Positions 15,114 through 29,800 are shown, numbered from the stretch's first letter. The stretch is DNA of 64,000 nt from Mixophyes australis (GCA_036250195.1 JAVHZZ010000015.1:2976001-3040000); one strand, 5' to 3'. Numbers and translations: made by a program. The notes: a model not told the origin generated them from the sequence alone.

Positions 15114-16305
15114 TGATTCAATTCATGATTCATGAATTATGATTCATGATTCGATTCATGTTTCATGATTCAATTCATGATTCATGATTTGATTCATGAT
15201 TCATGATTCATGATTCGATTCATGATTCATGATTCAATTCATGATTCATGATTTATGATTCAATTCATGATTTGATTCATGATTCATGATTTATGATTAA
15301 ATTCATGATTCAATTCATGATTCATGATTCAATTCATGATTCATGATTCATGATTCAATTCATGATTCATTTCATGATTCATGATTCAATTCATGATTCA
15401 TGATTCATGATTCAATTCATGATTCATTTCATGATTCATGATTCAATTCATGATTCATGATTCATAATTCGATTCATGATTCAATTCATGATTTATTTCA
15501 TGATTCATGATTCAATTCATGATTCATGATTAGATTCATGATTCATGATTTAATTCATGATTAATGATTCATGATTCAATTCATGATTCATGATGCAATT
15601 CATGATTCATGATTCAATTCATGATTCATGATTCGATTTATGATTCATGATTCATGATTCGATTCATGATTCATGATTCATGATTCAATTCATGATTCAT
15701 GATTCGATTCATGATTCATGATTCAATTCATGATTTATGATTTATGATTCAATTTATGATTCAATTCATGATTTATGATTTATGATTCAATTTATGATTC
15801 AATTCATGATTCATGATTCAATTCATGATTCATGATTTAATTCATGATTCATGATTCATGATTCAATTCATGATTCATGATTCGATTCATGATTCATGAT
15901 TCGATTCATGATTCATGATTCATGATTCGATTCATGATTCATGATTCGATTTATGATTCATGATTCAATTCATGATTTATGATTTATGATTCAATTCATG
16001 ATTCAATTCATGATTCATGATTCAATTCATGAATCGAGATTCGTGATTCGATTCATGATTCATGATTCAATTCATGATTCATGATTCGATTCATGATTCA
16101 ATTCATGATTTATGATTCATGATTCAATTCATGATTTATGATTCATGATTCAATTTATGATTCATGATTCATGATTCGATTCATGATTCATGATTCATGA
16201 TTCATGATTCATGATTCAAATCATGATTAAATTCATGATTCATGATTCAATTCATGATTTATGATTTATGATTCAATTTATGATTCAATTTATGATTCAT
16301 GATAC

Positions 16306-17253
16306 ATGATTCATGATTCATGATACATGATTCATGATTCATGATTCATTATTTAATTCATGACTCATGATTTGATTCATGATTCACGATTCAATTTGTG
16401 ATTCATGATTCATGATTCAAATTATAAATCATGATTCATGATTTAATTCATGATTCATGATTCAATTCATGATTCATGATTCGATTCATGATTCATGATT
16501 CATGATTCAATTCATGATTCATGATTCGATTCATGATTCATGATTCAATTCATGATTCATGATTTATGATTCAATTCATGATTCAATTCATGATTCATGA
16601 ATCAATTTATGATTCATGATTCATGATTTGATTCATGATTAATGATTCAATTCATGATTCATGAATCAATTTATGATTCATGATTTGATTCATGATTCAT
16701 GATTCAATTCATGAATCATGATTCATGATTCATGATTCAATTCATGATTCATGATTCATTATTCAATTCATGATTCATGATTCCTGATTCAATTCATGAT
16801 TCATGATTCAATTCATGATTCATTTCACGATTCATGATTCAATTCATGATTCATTTCATGATTCATGATTCATTTCATGATTCATGATTTAATTCATGAT
16901 TAATGATTTATGATTCAATTCATGATTCATGATTCAATTCATGTTTCATGATTCGATTCATGATTCATGATTCAATTCATGATTCTTGATTCATGATTCA
17001 ATTCATGATTCATATTTCGATTAATGATTCATGATTCATGATTCGATTCATGATTCATGATTCAATTCATGATTCATGATTCGATTTATGATTCATGATT
17101 CAATTCATGATTCATGATTTATGATTCAATTCATGATTCAATTCATGATTCATGATTTATGATTCAATTCATGATTCAATTCATGATTCATGATTCAATT
17201 CATGATTTATGATTTATGATTCAATTTATGATTTAATTCATGATTTATGATTT
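16306..17253 (+). repeat. 948-bp tandem duplication, first copy
   Basis: The landmarks AAATTATAA (16419 and 17367) and TATTTCG (17013 and 17961) both give 948 bp. TGACTCA at 16361 and 17309 gives the same offset. Bases from 16306 and from 17254 read alike, so the two copies abut. The second copy is at the same time the left end of higher-order copy B. Confidence 0.92.
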
Positions 17254-18201
17254 ATGATTCATGATTCATGATACATGATTCATGATTCATGATTCATTAT
17301 TTAATTCATGACTCATGATTTGATTCATGATTCACGATTCAATTTGTGATTCATGATTCATGATTCAAATTATAAATCATGATTCATGATTTAATTCATG
17401 ATTCATGATTCAATTCATGATTCATGATTCGATTCATGATTCATGATTCATGATTCAATTCATGATTCATGATTCGATTCATGATTCATGATTCAATTCA
17501 TGATTCATGATTTATGATTCAATTCATGATTCAATTCATGATTCATGAATCAATTTATGATTCATGATTCATGATTTGATTCATGATTAATGATTCAATT
17601 CATGATTCATGAATCAATTTATGATTCATGATTTGATTCATGATTCATGATTCAATTCATGAATCATGATTCATGATTCATGATTCAATTCATGATTCAT
17701 GATTCATTATTCAATTCATGATTCATGATTCCTGATTCAATTCATGATTCATGATTCAATTCATGATTCATTTCACGATTCATGATTCAATTCATGATTC
17801 ATTTCATGATTCATGATTCATTTCATGATTCATGATTTAATTCATGATTAATGATTTATGATTCAATTCATGATTCATGATTCAATTCATGTTTCATGAT
17901 TCGATTCATGATTCATGATTCAATTCATGATTCTTGATTCATGATTCAATTCATGATTCATATTTCGATTAATGATTCATGATTCATGATTCGATTCATG
18001 ATTCATGATTCAATTCATGATTCATGATTCGATTTATGATTCATGATTCAATTCATGATTCATGATTTATGATTCAATTCATGATTCAATTCATGATTCA
18101 TGATTTATGATTCAATTCATGATTCAATTCATGATTCATGATTCAATTCATGATTTATGATTTATGATTCAATTTATGATTTAATTCATGATTTATGATT
18201 T
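17254..18201 (+). repeat. 948-bp tandem duplication, second copy
   Basis: This is the direct partner of 16306-17253. Similarity ends near 18201, where the first copy runs into the junction. No indel was seen, since the left and right landmarks give the same offset. The duplication is therefore among the youngest events in the window. Confidence 0.92.
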
Positions 18202-18298
18202 ATGATTCAATTTATGATTCAATTCATGATTCATGATTCAATTCATGATTCATGATTCGATTCATTATTCATGATTCATGATTCATGATTCGATTCAT

Positions 18299-18876
18299 GA
18301 TTCTTGATTCATTTCATGATTCATGATTCATGATTGAATTCATGATTCATGTTTCGATTCATGTATCATGATTCGATTCATGATTCATGATTCGATTCAT
18401 AATTCATGATTCATGATTCAATTCATGATTCATGATTCAATTCATGATTCATGATTCGATTTATGATTCATGATTCAATTCATGATTCATGATTCGATTT
18501 ATGATTCATGATTTATGATTCATGATTCATGATTCAATTCATGATTCATGATTCGATTCATGATTCATGATTCAATTAATGATTCATGATTTATGATTCA
18601 ATTTATGATTCTATTCATGATTCATGATTCGATTCATGATTCATGATTCATGATTCGATTCATGATTCATGATTCAATTCATGATTCATGATTCATTATT
18701 AATTCATGATTCGATTCATGTTTCATGATTCAATTCATGATTCATGAGTCATGATTCATTTCATGATTCGATTCATGTTTCATGATTCAATTCATGATTC
18801 ATGATTCAATTCATGATTCATGATTCGATTCATGATTCATGATTCATATCATGATTCATGATTTATGATTCAACTC
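18299..18876 (+). repeat. Tagged module M1, copy 7
   Basis: The tags are GTATC at 18363, GAGTC at 18746 and CAACTC at 18871. It is the 6,090-bp partner of copy 5. A GATTCATTAATTATG variant near 18,895 replaces the GAATTATG of copy 5. Confidence 0.88.
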
Positions 18877-20624
18877 ATGATTCAATTCATGATTCATTAA
18901 TTATGATTCATGATTCGATTCATGTTTCATGATTCAATTCATGATTCATGATTTGATTCATGATTCATGATTCATGATTCGATTCATGATTCATGATTCA
19001 ATTCATGATTCATGATTTATGATTCAATTCATGATTTGATTCATGATTCATGATTTATGATTAAATTCATGATTCAATTCATGATTCATGATTCAATTCA
19101 TGATTCATGATTCATGATTCAATTCATGATTCATTTCATGATTCATGATTCAATTCATGATTCATGATTCATGATTCAATTCATGATTCATTTCATGATT
19201 CATGATTCAATTCATGATTCATGATTCATAATTCGATTCATGATTCAATTCATGATTTATTTCATGATTCATGATTCAATTCATGATTCATGATTAGATT
19301 CATGATTCATGATTTAATTCATGATTAATGATTCATGATTCAATTCATGATTCATGATGCAATTCATGATTCATGATTCAATTCATGATTCATGATTCGA
19401 TTTATGATTCATGATTCATGATTCGATTCATGATTCATGATTCATGATTCAATTCATGATTCATGATTCGATTCATGATTCATGATTCAATTCATGATTT
19501 ATGATTTATGATTCAATTTATGATTCAATTCATGATTTATGATTCAATTTATGATTCAATTCATGATTCATGATTCAATTCATGATTCATGATTTAATTC
19601 ATGATTCATGATTCATGATTCGATTCATGATTCATGATTCAATGCATGATTCATGATTCATTATTTAATTCATGTCTCATGATTCGATTCATGATCCATG
19701 ATTCAATTCATGATTCATGATTCATGATTCAATTCATGATTCATGATTCATGATTCGATTCATGATTCATGATTAAATTCATGATTCATGATTTATGATT
19801 CAATTAATGATTCAATTCATGATTCATGAATCAATTTATGATTCATGATTCATGATTTGATTCATGATTCATGATTCAATTCATGATTCATGATTTAATT
19901 CATGATTCATGATTTGATTCATGATTCATGATTCAATTCATGAATCATGATTCATGATTCATGATTCAATTCATGATTCATGATTCATTATTCAATTCAT
20001 GATTCATGATTCCTGATTCAATTCATGATTCATGATTCAATTCATGATTCATTTCACGATTCATGATTCAATTCATGATTCATTTCATGATTCATGATTC
20101 ATTTCATGATTCATGATTTAATTCATGATTAATGATTTATGATTCAATTCATGATTCATGATTCAATTCATGTTTCATGATTCGATTCATGATTCATGAT
20201 TCAATTCATGATTCTTGATTCATGATTCAATTCATGATTCATATTTCGATTAATGATTCATGATTCATGATTCGATTCATGATTCATGATTCAATTCATG
20301 ATTCATGATTCGATTTATGATTCATGATTCAATTCATGATTCATGATTTATGATTCAATTCATGATTCAATTCATGATTCATGATTTATGCTTCAATTCA
20401 TGATTCAATTCATGATTCATGATTCAATTCATGATTCAAGATTCATGATTCGATTCATGATTCATGATTCAATTCATGATTTATGATTTATGATTCAATT
20501 TATGATTTAATTCATGATTTATGATTTATGATTCAATTTATGATTCAATTCATGATTCATGATTCAATTCATGATTCATGATTCGATTCATTATTCATGA
20601 TTCATGATTCATGATTCGATTCAT

Positions 20625-21203
20625 GATTCTTGATTCATTTCATGATTCATGATTCATGATTGAATTCATGATTCATGTTTCGATTCATGTATCATGATTC
20701 GATTCATGATTCATGATTCGATTCATGATTCATGATTCATGATTCAATTCATGATTCATGATTCAATTCATGATTCATGATTCGATTTATGATTCATGAT
20801 TCAATTCATGATTCATGATTCGATTTATGATTCATGATTTATGATTCATGATTCATGATTCAATTCATGATTCATGATTCGATTCATGATTCATGATTCA
20901 ATTCATGATTCATGATTTATGATTCAATTTATGATTCTATTCATGATTCATGATTCGATTCATGATTCATGATTCATGATTCGATTCATGATTCATGATT
21001 CAATTCATGATTCATGATTCATTATTAATTCATGATTCGATTCATGTTTCATGATTCAATTCATGATTCATGAGTCATGATTCATTTCATGATTCGATTC
21101 ATGTTTCATGATTCAATTCATGATTCATGATTCAATTCATGATTCATGATTCGATTCATGATTCATGATTCATATCATGATTCATGATTTATGATTCAAC
21201 TCA
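20625..21203 (+). repeat. Tagged module M1, copy 8 (last)
   Basis: The tags are GTATC at 20689, GAGTC at 21072 and CAACTC at 21198. It is the 6,090-bp partner of copy 6. No further M1 copy was seen between here and the right edge. Confidence 0.88.
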
Positions 21204-21674
21204 TGATTCAATTCATGATTCATGAATTATGATTCATGATTCGATTCATGTTTCATGATTCAATTCATGATTCATGATTTGATTCATGATTCATGATTCG
21301 ATTCATGATTCATGATTCAATTCATGATTCATGATTTATGATTCAATTCATGATTTGATTCATGATTCATGATTTATGATTAAATTCATGATTCAATTCA
21401 TGATTCATGATTCAATTCATGATTCATGATTCATGATTCAATTCATGATTCATTTCATGATTCATGATTCAATTCATGATTCATGATTCATGATTCAATT
21501 CATGATTCATTTCATGATTCATGATTCAATTCATGATTCATGATTCATAATTCGATTCATGATTCAATTCATGATTTATTTCATGATTCATGATTCAATT
21601 CATGATTCATGATTAGATTCATGATTCATGATTTAATTCATGATTAATGATTCATGATTCAATTCATGATTCAT

Positions 21675-21764
21675 GATGCAATTCATGATTCATGATTCAA
21701 TTCATGATTCATGATTCGATTTATGATTCATGATTCATGATTCGATTCATGATTCATGATTCAT
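21675..21764 (+). repeat. 90-bp tandem duplication, first copy
   Basis: The block starts at a GATGC word and holds ten heptamers' and four pentamers' worth of sequence. GATGC recurs at 21765, exactly 90 bp on. Copy A has a single block at this place (15.59-15.68 kb). Confidence 0.9.
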
Positions 21765-21854
21765 GATGCAATTCATGATTCATGATTCAATTCATGATTC
21801 ATGATTCGATTTATGATTCATGATTCATGATTCGATTCATGATTCATGATTCAT
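21765..21854 (+). repeat. 90-bp tandem duplication, second copy
   Basis: This is the direct repeat of 21675-21764, except that the next GATGC position reads GATTC. It is absent from higher-order copy A, so it arose after the 6.1-kb duplication. Confidence 0.88.
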
Positions 21855-23880
21855 GATTCAATTCATGATTCATGATTCGATTCATGATTCATGATTCAAT
21901 TCATGATTTATGATTTATGATTCAATTTATGATTCAATTCATGATTTATGATTTATGATTCAATTTATGATTCAATTCATGATTCATGATTCAATTCATG
22001 ATTCATGATTTAATTCATGATTCATGATTCATGATTCGATTCATGATTCATGATTCAATGCATGATTCATGATTCATTATTTAATTCATGTCTCATGATT
22101 CGATTCATGATCCATGATTCAATTCATGATTCATGATTCATGATTCAATTCATGATTCATGATTCATGATTCGATTCATGATTCATGATTAAATTCATGA
22201 TTCATGATTTATGATTCAATTAATGATTCAATTCATGATTCATGAATCAATTTATGATTCATGATTCATGATTTGATTCATGATTCATGATTCAATTCAT
22301 GATTCATGATTTAATTCATGATTCATGATTTGATTCATGATTTATGATTCAATTCATGAATCATGATTCATGATTCATGATTCAATTCATGATTCATGAT
22401 TCATTATTCAATTCATGATTCATGATTCATGATTCAATTCATGATTCATGATTCATTATTCAATTCATGATTCATGATTCATGATTCAATTCATGATTCA
22501 TGATTTATTATTCAATTCATGATTCATTTCATTATTCATTATTCAATTCATGATTCATGATTCATGATTCAATTCATGATTCATTTCATGATTCATGATT
22601 CATTTCATGATTCATGATTTAATTCATGATTAATGATTCATGATTCAATTCATGATTCATGATTCAATTCATGTTTCATGATTCGATTCATGATTCATGA
22701 TTCAATTCATGATTCATGATTTATGATTCAATTCATGATTCATGATTCGATTCATGATTCATGATTCATGATTCGATTCATGATTCATGATTCATGATTC
22801 GATTCATGATTCATGATTCGATTTATGATTCATGATTCAATTCATGATTTATGATTTATGATTCAATTCATGATTCAATTCATGATTCATGATTCAATTC
22901 ATGAATCGAGATTCGTGATTCGATTCATGATTCATGATTCAATTCATGATTCATGATTCGATTCATGATTCAATTCATGATTTATGATTCATGATTCAAT
23001 TCATGATTTATGATTCATGATTCAATTTATGATTCATGATTCATGATTCGATTCATGATTCATGATTCATGATTCATGATTCATGATTCAAATCATGATT
23101 AAATTCATGATTCATGATTCAATTCATGATTTATGATTTATGATTCAATTTATGATTCAATTTATGATTCATGATACATGATTCATGATTTATGATACAT
23201 GATTCATGATTCATGATTTGATTCATGATTCATGATTCAATTCATGATTTATGATTCAATTCATGATTCATGATTCATGATTAATTTCATGATTCATGAT
23301 TCGATTCATGATTCATGATTCATAATTCATGATTCAATTCATGATTCATGATTCGATTCATGATTCATGATTCAATTCATGATTTATGATTTATGATTCA
23401 ATTTATGATTCAATTCATGATTCATGATACATGATTCATGATTCATGATTTGATTCATGATTCATGATTCAATTCATGATTCATGATTCATTATTTAATT
23501 CATGATTCAATTCATGATTCATGATTCAATTCATGATTCATTTCATGATTCATGATTCAATTCATGATTCATGATTCATGATTCAATTCATGATTCAATT
23601 CATGATTCATGATTCAAGATTCAATTCATGATTCAATTCATGATTCATTTCATGAATAATGATTCAATTCATGATTCATTTCATGATTCATGATTCAATT
23701 CATGATTCATGATTCATGATTCAATTCATAATTCATGATGCAATTCATGATTCATGATTCAATTCATGATTCATGATTTGATTTATGATTCATGATTCAT
23801 GATTCATGATTCGATTCATGATTCATGATTCATGATTCAATTCATGATTCATGATTCGATTCATGATTCATGATTCAATT

Positions 23881-23994
23881 CATGATTTATGATTTATGAT
23901 TCAATTTATGATTCAATTCATGATTTATGATTTATGATTCAATTTATGATTCAATTCATGATTTATGATTTATGATTCAATTTATGATTCAATT
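23881..23994 (+). repeat. Three tandem 38-bp T-rich units
   Basis: The units begin at 23881, 23919 and 23957 and match the 10987-11100 cluster word for word. The flanking words also resemble those around 10.7-11.2 kb (GATTCAAG and GAATAATG variants, then CATTATTTAATTC with TGACTCA). The cluster is therefore part of a longer copied block of over 1 kb, about 12.9 kb away. Confidence 0.88.
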
Positions 23995-26899
23995 CATGAT
24001 TCATGATTCAATTCATGATTCATGATTCATGATTCGATTCATGATTCATGATTCAATTCATGATTCATGATTCATTATTTAATTCATGACTCATGATTTG
24101 ATTCATGATTCACGATTCAATTCGTGATTCATGATTCATGATTCAAATTATAAATCATGATTCATGATTTAATTCATGATTCATGATTCAATTCATGATT
24201 CATGATTCGATTCATGATTCATGATTCATGATTCAATTCATGATTCATGATTCGATTCATGATTCATGATTCAATTCATGATTCATGATTTATGATTCAA
24301 TTCATGATTCAATTCATGATTCATGAATCAATTTATGATTCATGATTCATGATTTGATTCATGATTAATGATTCAATTCATGATTCATGATTCAATTAAT
24401 GATTTATGATTTGATTAATGATTTATGATTCGTTTCATGATTCATGATTCATTTCATGATTCGTGTTTCGATTCATGAGTCATGATTCAATTCATGATTC
24501 AATTCATGATTCGAGATTCATGATTCGATTCATGATTCATGATTCAATTCATGATTCATGATTCATGATTCATGATTCATGATTCATGATTCAATTCATG
24601 ATTCATTTCATGATTCATGATTCAATTCATGATTCATATTTTGATTCATGATTCATGATTCAATTCATGATTCATGATTTAAATTATGATTAATGATTCA
24701 TGATTCAATTCATGATTCATGATGCAATTCATGATTCATGATTCAATTCATGATTCATGATTCAATTCATGTTTCATGATTCGATTCATGATTCATGATT
24801 CAATTCATGATTCATGATTTATGATTCAATTCAAGATTCATGATTCAATTCATGATTCATATTTTGATTCATGATTCATGATTCATGATTCGATTCATGA
24901 TTCATGATTCAATTCATGATTCATGATTCGATTTATGATTCATGATTCAATTCATGATTCATGATTTATGATTCAATTCATGATTCAATTCATGATTCAT
25001 GATTTATGATTCAATTCATGATTCAATTCATGATTCATGATTCAATTCATGATTCATGATTCGATTTATGATTCATGATTGAATTCATGATTCATGATTT
25101 ATGATTCAATTCATGATTGAATTCATGATTCATGATTCAATTCATGATTCGAGATTCATGATTTGATTCATGATTCATGATTCAATTCATGATTCATGAT
25201 TCGATTCATGATTCAATTCATGATTCATGATTCGATTTATGATTCATGATTCAATTCATGATTCATATTTCGATTCATGATTCATGATTCATGATTCGAT
25301 TCATGATTCATGATTCAATTCATGATTCATGATTCGATTTATGATTCATGATTCAATTCATGATTCATGATTTATGATTCAATTCATGATTCAATTCATG
25401 ATTCATGATTTATGATTCAATTCATGATTCAATTCATGATTCATGATTCAATTCATGATTCATGATTCAATTCATGATTCAAGATTCATGATTCAATTCA
25501 TGATTCATGATTCAATTCATGATTTAAGATTCATGATTCGATTTATGATTCATGATTCAATTCATGATTCATGATTTATGATTCAATTCATGATTCAATT
25601 CATGATTCATGATTTATGATTCAATTCATGATTCGATTCATGATTCATGATTCAATTCATGATTCATGATTCGATTTATGATTCATGATTGAATTCATGA
25701 TTCATGATTTATGATTTAATTCATGATTGAATTCATGATTCATGATTCAATTTATGATTCGAGATTCATGATTTGATTCATGATTCATGATTCAATTCAT
25801 GATTCATGATTCGATTCATGATTCAATTCATGATTTATGATTCATGATTCAATTTATGATTCATGATTCATGATTCGATTCATGATTCATGATTCAATTC
25901 ATGATTCATGATTCGATTCATGATTCATGATTCAATTCATGATTCATGATTTATGATTCAATTCATGATTCAATTCATGATTCATGAATCAATTTATGAT
26001 TCATGATTCATGATTTGATTCATGATTAATGATTCAATTCATGATTCATGAATCAATTTATGATTCATGATTTGATTCATGATTCATGATTCAATTCATG
26101 AATCATGATTCATGATTCATGATTCAATTCATGATTCATGATTCATTATTCAATTCATGATTCATGATTCCTGATTCAATTCATGATTCATGATTCAATT
26201 CATGATTCATTTCACGATTCATGATTCAATTCATGATTAATTTCATGATTCATGATTCATTTCATGATTCATGATTTAATTCATGATTAATGATTTATGA
26301 TTCAATTCATGATTCATGATTCAATTCATGTTTCATGATTCGATTCATGATTCATGATTCAATTCATGATTCATGATTCATGATTCAATTCATGATTCAT
26401 ATTTCGATTCATGATTCATGATTCATGATTCGATTCATGATTCATGATTCAATTCATGATTCATGATTCGATTTATGATTCATGATTCGATTTATGATTC
26501 ATGATTCAATTCATGATTCATGATTTATGATTCAATTCATGATTCAATTCATGATTCATGATTTATGATTCAATTCATGATTCAATTCATGATTCATGAT
26601 TCAATTCATGATTCATGATTCAATTCATGATTCAAGATTCATGATTCAATTCATGATTCATGATTCAATTCATGATTCAAGATTCATGATTCGATTTATG
26701 ATTCATGATTGAATTCATGATTCATGATTCAATTTATGATTCATGATTGAATTCATGATTCATGATTTATGATTCAATTCATGATTGAATTCATGATTCA
26801 TGATTCAATTTATGATTCGAGATTCATGATTTGATTCATGATTCATGATTCAATTCATGATTCATGATTCGATTCATGATTCAATTCATGATTTATGAT

Positions 26900-29800
26900 T
26901 CATGATTCAATTTATGATTCATGATTCATGATTCATGATTCAAATCATGATTCATGATTCATTTCATGATTCGTGTTTCGATTCATGATTCATGATTCAA
27001 TTAATGATTCATGATTCAATTCATGTTTCATGATTCGATTCATGATTCATGATTCAATTCATGATTCATGATTTATGATTCAATTCATGATTCATGATTC
27101 AATTCATAATTCATATTTCGATTCATGATTCATGATTCATGATTCGATTCATGATTCATGATTCAATTCATGATTCATGATTCGATTTATGATTCATGAT
27201 TCAATTCATGATTCATGATTTATGATTCAATTCATGATTCAATTCATGATTCATGATTTATGATTCAATTCATGATTCAATTCATGATTCATGATTCAAT
27301 TCATGATTCATGATTCGATTTATGATTCATTATTGAATTCATGATTCATGATTTATGATTCAATTCATGATTGAATTCATGATTCATGATTCAATTCATG
27401 ATTCGAGATTCATGATTTGATTCATGATTCATGATTCAATTCATGATTCATGATTCGATTCATGATTCAATTCATGATTCATGATTCGATTTATGATTCA
27501 TGATTCAATTCATGATTCATATTTCGATTCATGATTCATGATTCATGATTCGATTCATGATTCATGATTCAATTCATGATTCATGATTCGATTTATGATT
27601 CATGATTCAATTCATGATTCATGATTTATGATTCAATTCATGATTCAATTCATGATTCATGATTTATGATTCAATTCATGATTCAATTCATGATTCATGA
27701 TTCAATTCATGATTCATGATTCAATTCATGATTCATGATTCAATTCATGATTCAAGATTCATGATTCAATTCATGATTCATGATTCAATTCATGATTCAT
27801 GATTCAATTCATGATTCAAGATTCGTGATTCGATTTATGATTCATGATTCAATTTATGATTCATGATTTATGATTGAATTCATGATTCAATTCATGATTC
27901 ATGATTTATGATTCAATTCATGATTCGATTCATGATTCATGATTCAATTCATGATTCATGATTCGATTTATGATTCATGATTGAATTCATGATTCATGAT
28001 TTATGATTCAATTCATGATTGAATTCATGATTCATAATTCAATTTATGATTCGAGATTCATGATTTGATTCATGATTCATGATTCAATTCATGATTCATG
28101 ATTCGATTCATGATTCAATTCATGATTTATGATTCATGATTCAATTTTTGATTCATGATTCATGATTCCAATCATGATTCAATTCATGATTCATGATTCA
28201 ATACATGATTTATGATTTGATTAATGATTTATGATTCGTTTCATGATTCATGATTCGTTTCATGATTCATGATTCATAATTCATGATTCAGTTCATGATT
28301 CATGATTCATGATTCATGATTCAATTCATGATTCATGATTAAATTCATTATTCATGATTCATGATTCATGATTCGATTCATGATTCATGATTCATAATTC
28401 ATGATTCAGTTCATGATTCATGATTCAATTCATGATTCATGTTTCGATTCATGATTCATGATTCGATTCATGATTCATGATTCAATTCATGATTCATGAT
28501 TCATAATTCATGATTCATGATTCAATTCATGATTCATGTTTCGATTCATGATTCATGATTCGATTCATGATTCATGATTCAATTCATGATTCATGATTCA
28601 TAATTCATGATTCAGTTCATGATTCATGATTCATGATTCATGATTCAATTCATGATTCATGATTAAATTCATGATTCATGATTCATGATTCATGATTCAT
28701 GATTCATGATTCGATTCATGATTCATGATTTATGATTCAATTCATGATTCATGATTCAATTCATGATTCATGATTCAATTCATGATTCATGATTCAATTC
28801 ATGATTCATGATTCAATTCATGATTCAATTCATGATTCATTTCATGATTCATGATTCAATTCATGATTCATTTCATGATTCATGATTCAATTCATGATTC
28901 ATGATTCAATTCATGATTCAATTCATGATTCAATTCATGATTCATGATGCAATTCATGATTCATGAAGCAATTCATGATTCATGATTCATTTCATGATTC
29001 ATGATTCAATTTATGATTCATGATTCATGATTCAATTCATGATTCATTTCATGATTCATGATTCAATTCATGATTCATGATTCATGATTAGATTCATGAT
29101 TCAATTCATGATTTATTTCATGATTCATGATTCAATTCATGATTCATTTCATGATTCATGATTTAATTCATGATTAATGATTCATGATTTAATTCATGAT
29201 TCATGATGCAATTCATGATTCATGATTCAATTCATGATTAATGATTCAATTTATGATTCATGATTCATGATTCATGATTCGATTCATGATTCATGATTCA
29301 TGATTCAATTCATGATTCATGATTCGATTCATGATTCATGATTCAATTCATGATTCATGATTTATGATTCAATTTATGATTCAATTCATGATTTATGATT
29401 TATGATTCAATTTATGATTCAATTCATGATTCATGATTCAATTCATGATTCATGATTCATGATTCGATTCATGATTCATGATTCAATTCATGATTCATGA
29501 TCCATTATTTAATTCATGACTCATGATTTGATTCATGATTCATGATTCAATTCATGATTCATGATTCAATTTATGATTCATGATTTAATTCATGATTCAT
29601 GATTCAATTCATGATTCATGATTCGATTCATGATTCATGATTCATGATTCAATTCATGATTCGATTCATGATTCATGATTGAATTCATGATTCATGATTG
29701 AATTCATGATTCATGATTTATGATTCAATTCATGATTCAATTAATGATTCATGAATCAATTTATGATTCATGATTTGATTCATAATTCATGATTCAATTC

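Larger units (their letters stand above)
11183..15855 (+). repeat. 6.1-kb higher-order repeat, copy A
   Basis: This segment is repeated at 17.3-22.0 kb. The offset is exactly 6,090 bp at TATTTCG (11871, 14152), GTATC (12273, 14599), GAGTC (12656, 14982), CAACTC (12781, 15108) and GTCTC (13584). It is 6,116 bp at AAATTATAA (11251) and 6,083 bp after about 15,200, from 26-bp and 7-bp changes. Internally it is two subunits of about 2.28-2.33 kb (11871 to 14152 is 2,281 bp; 12273 to 14599 is 2,326 bp). The edges are approximate. Confidence 0.9.
17299..22030 (+). repeat. 6.1-kb higher-order repeat, copy B
   Basis: This is a copy of 11.18-15.86 kb with tags at 17961, 18363, 18746, 18871, 19674, 20242, 20689, 21072 and 21198, all 6,090 bp from their partners. 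Its private differences are a missing heptamer near 21,290 and a 90-bp tandem duplication at 21675. After about 22,030 the order changes. Sequence like 15.9-16.3 kb resumes only near 22.75 kb (GAATCGAG at 16031 and 22903), which implies about 0.8 kb gained in B. Confidence 0.9.

Noticed and set aside
28143..28150. A T5 run in CAATTTTTG as a terminator
   Set aside because: It is a lone substitution in an AATTCATG-type word with no stable GC hairpin and no gene upstream.
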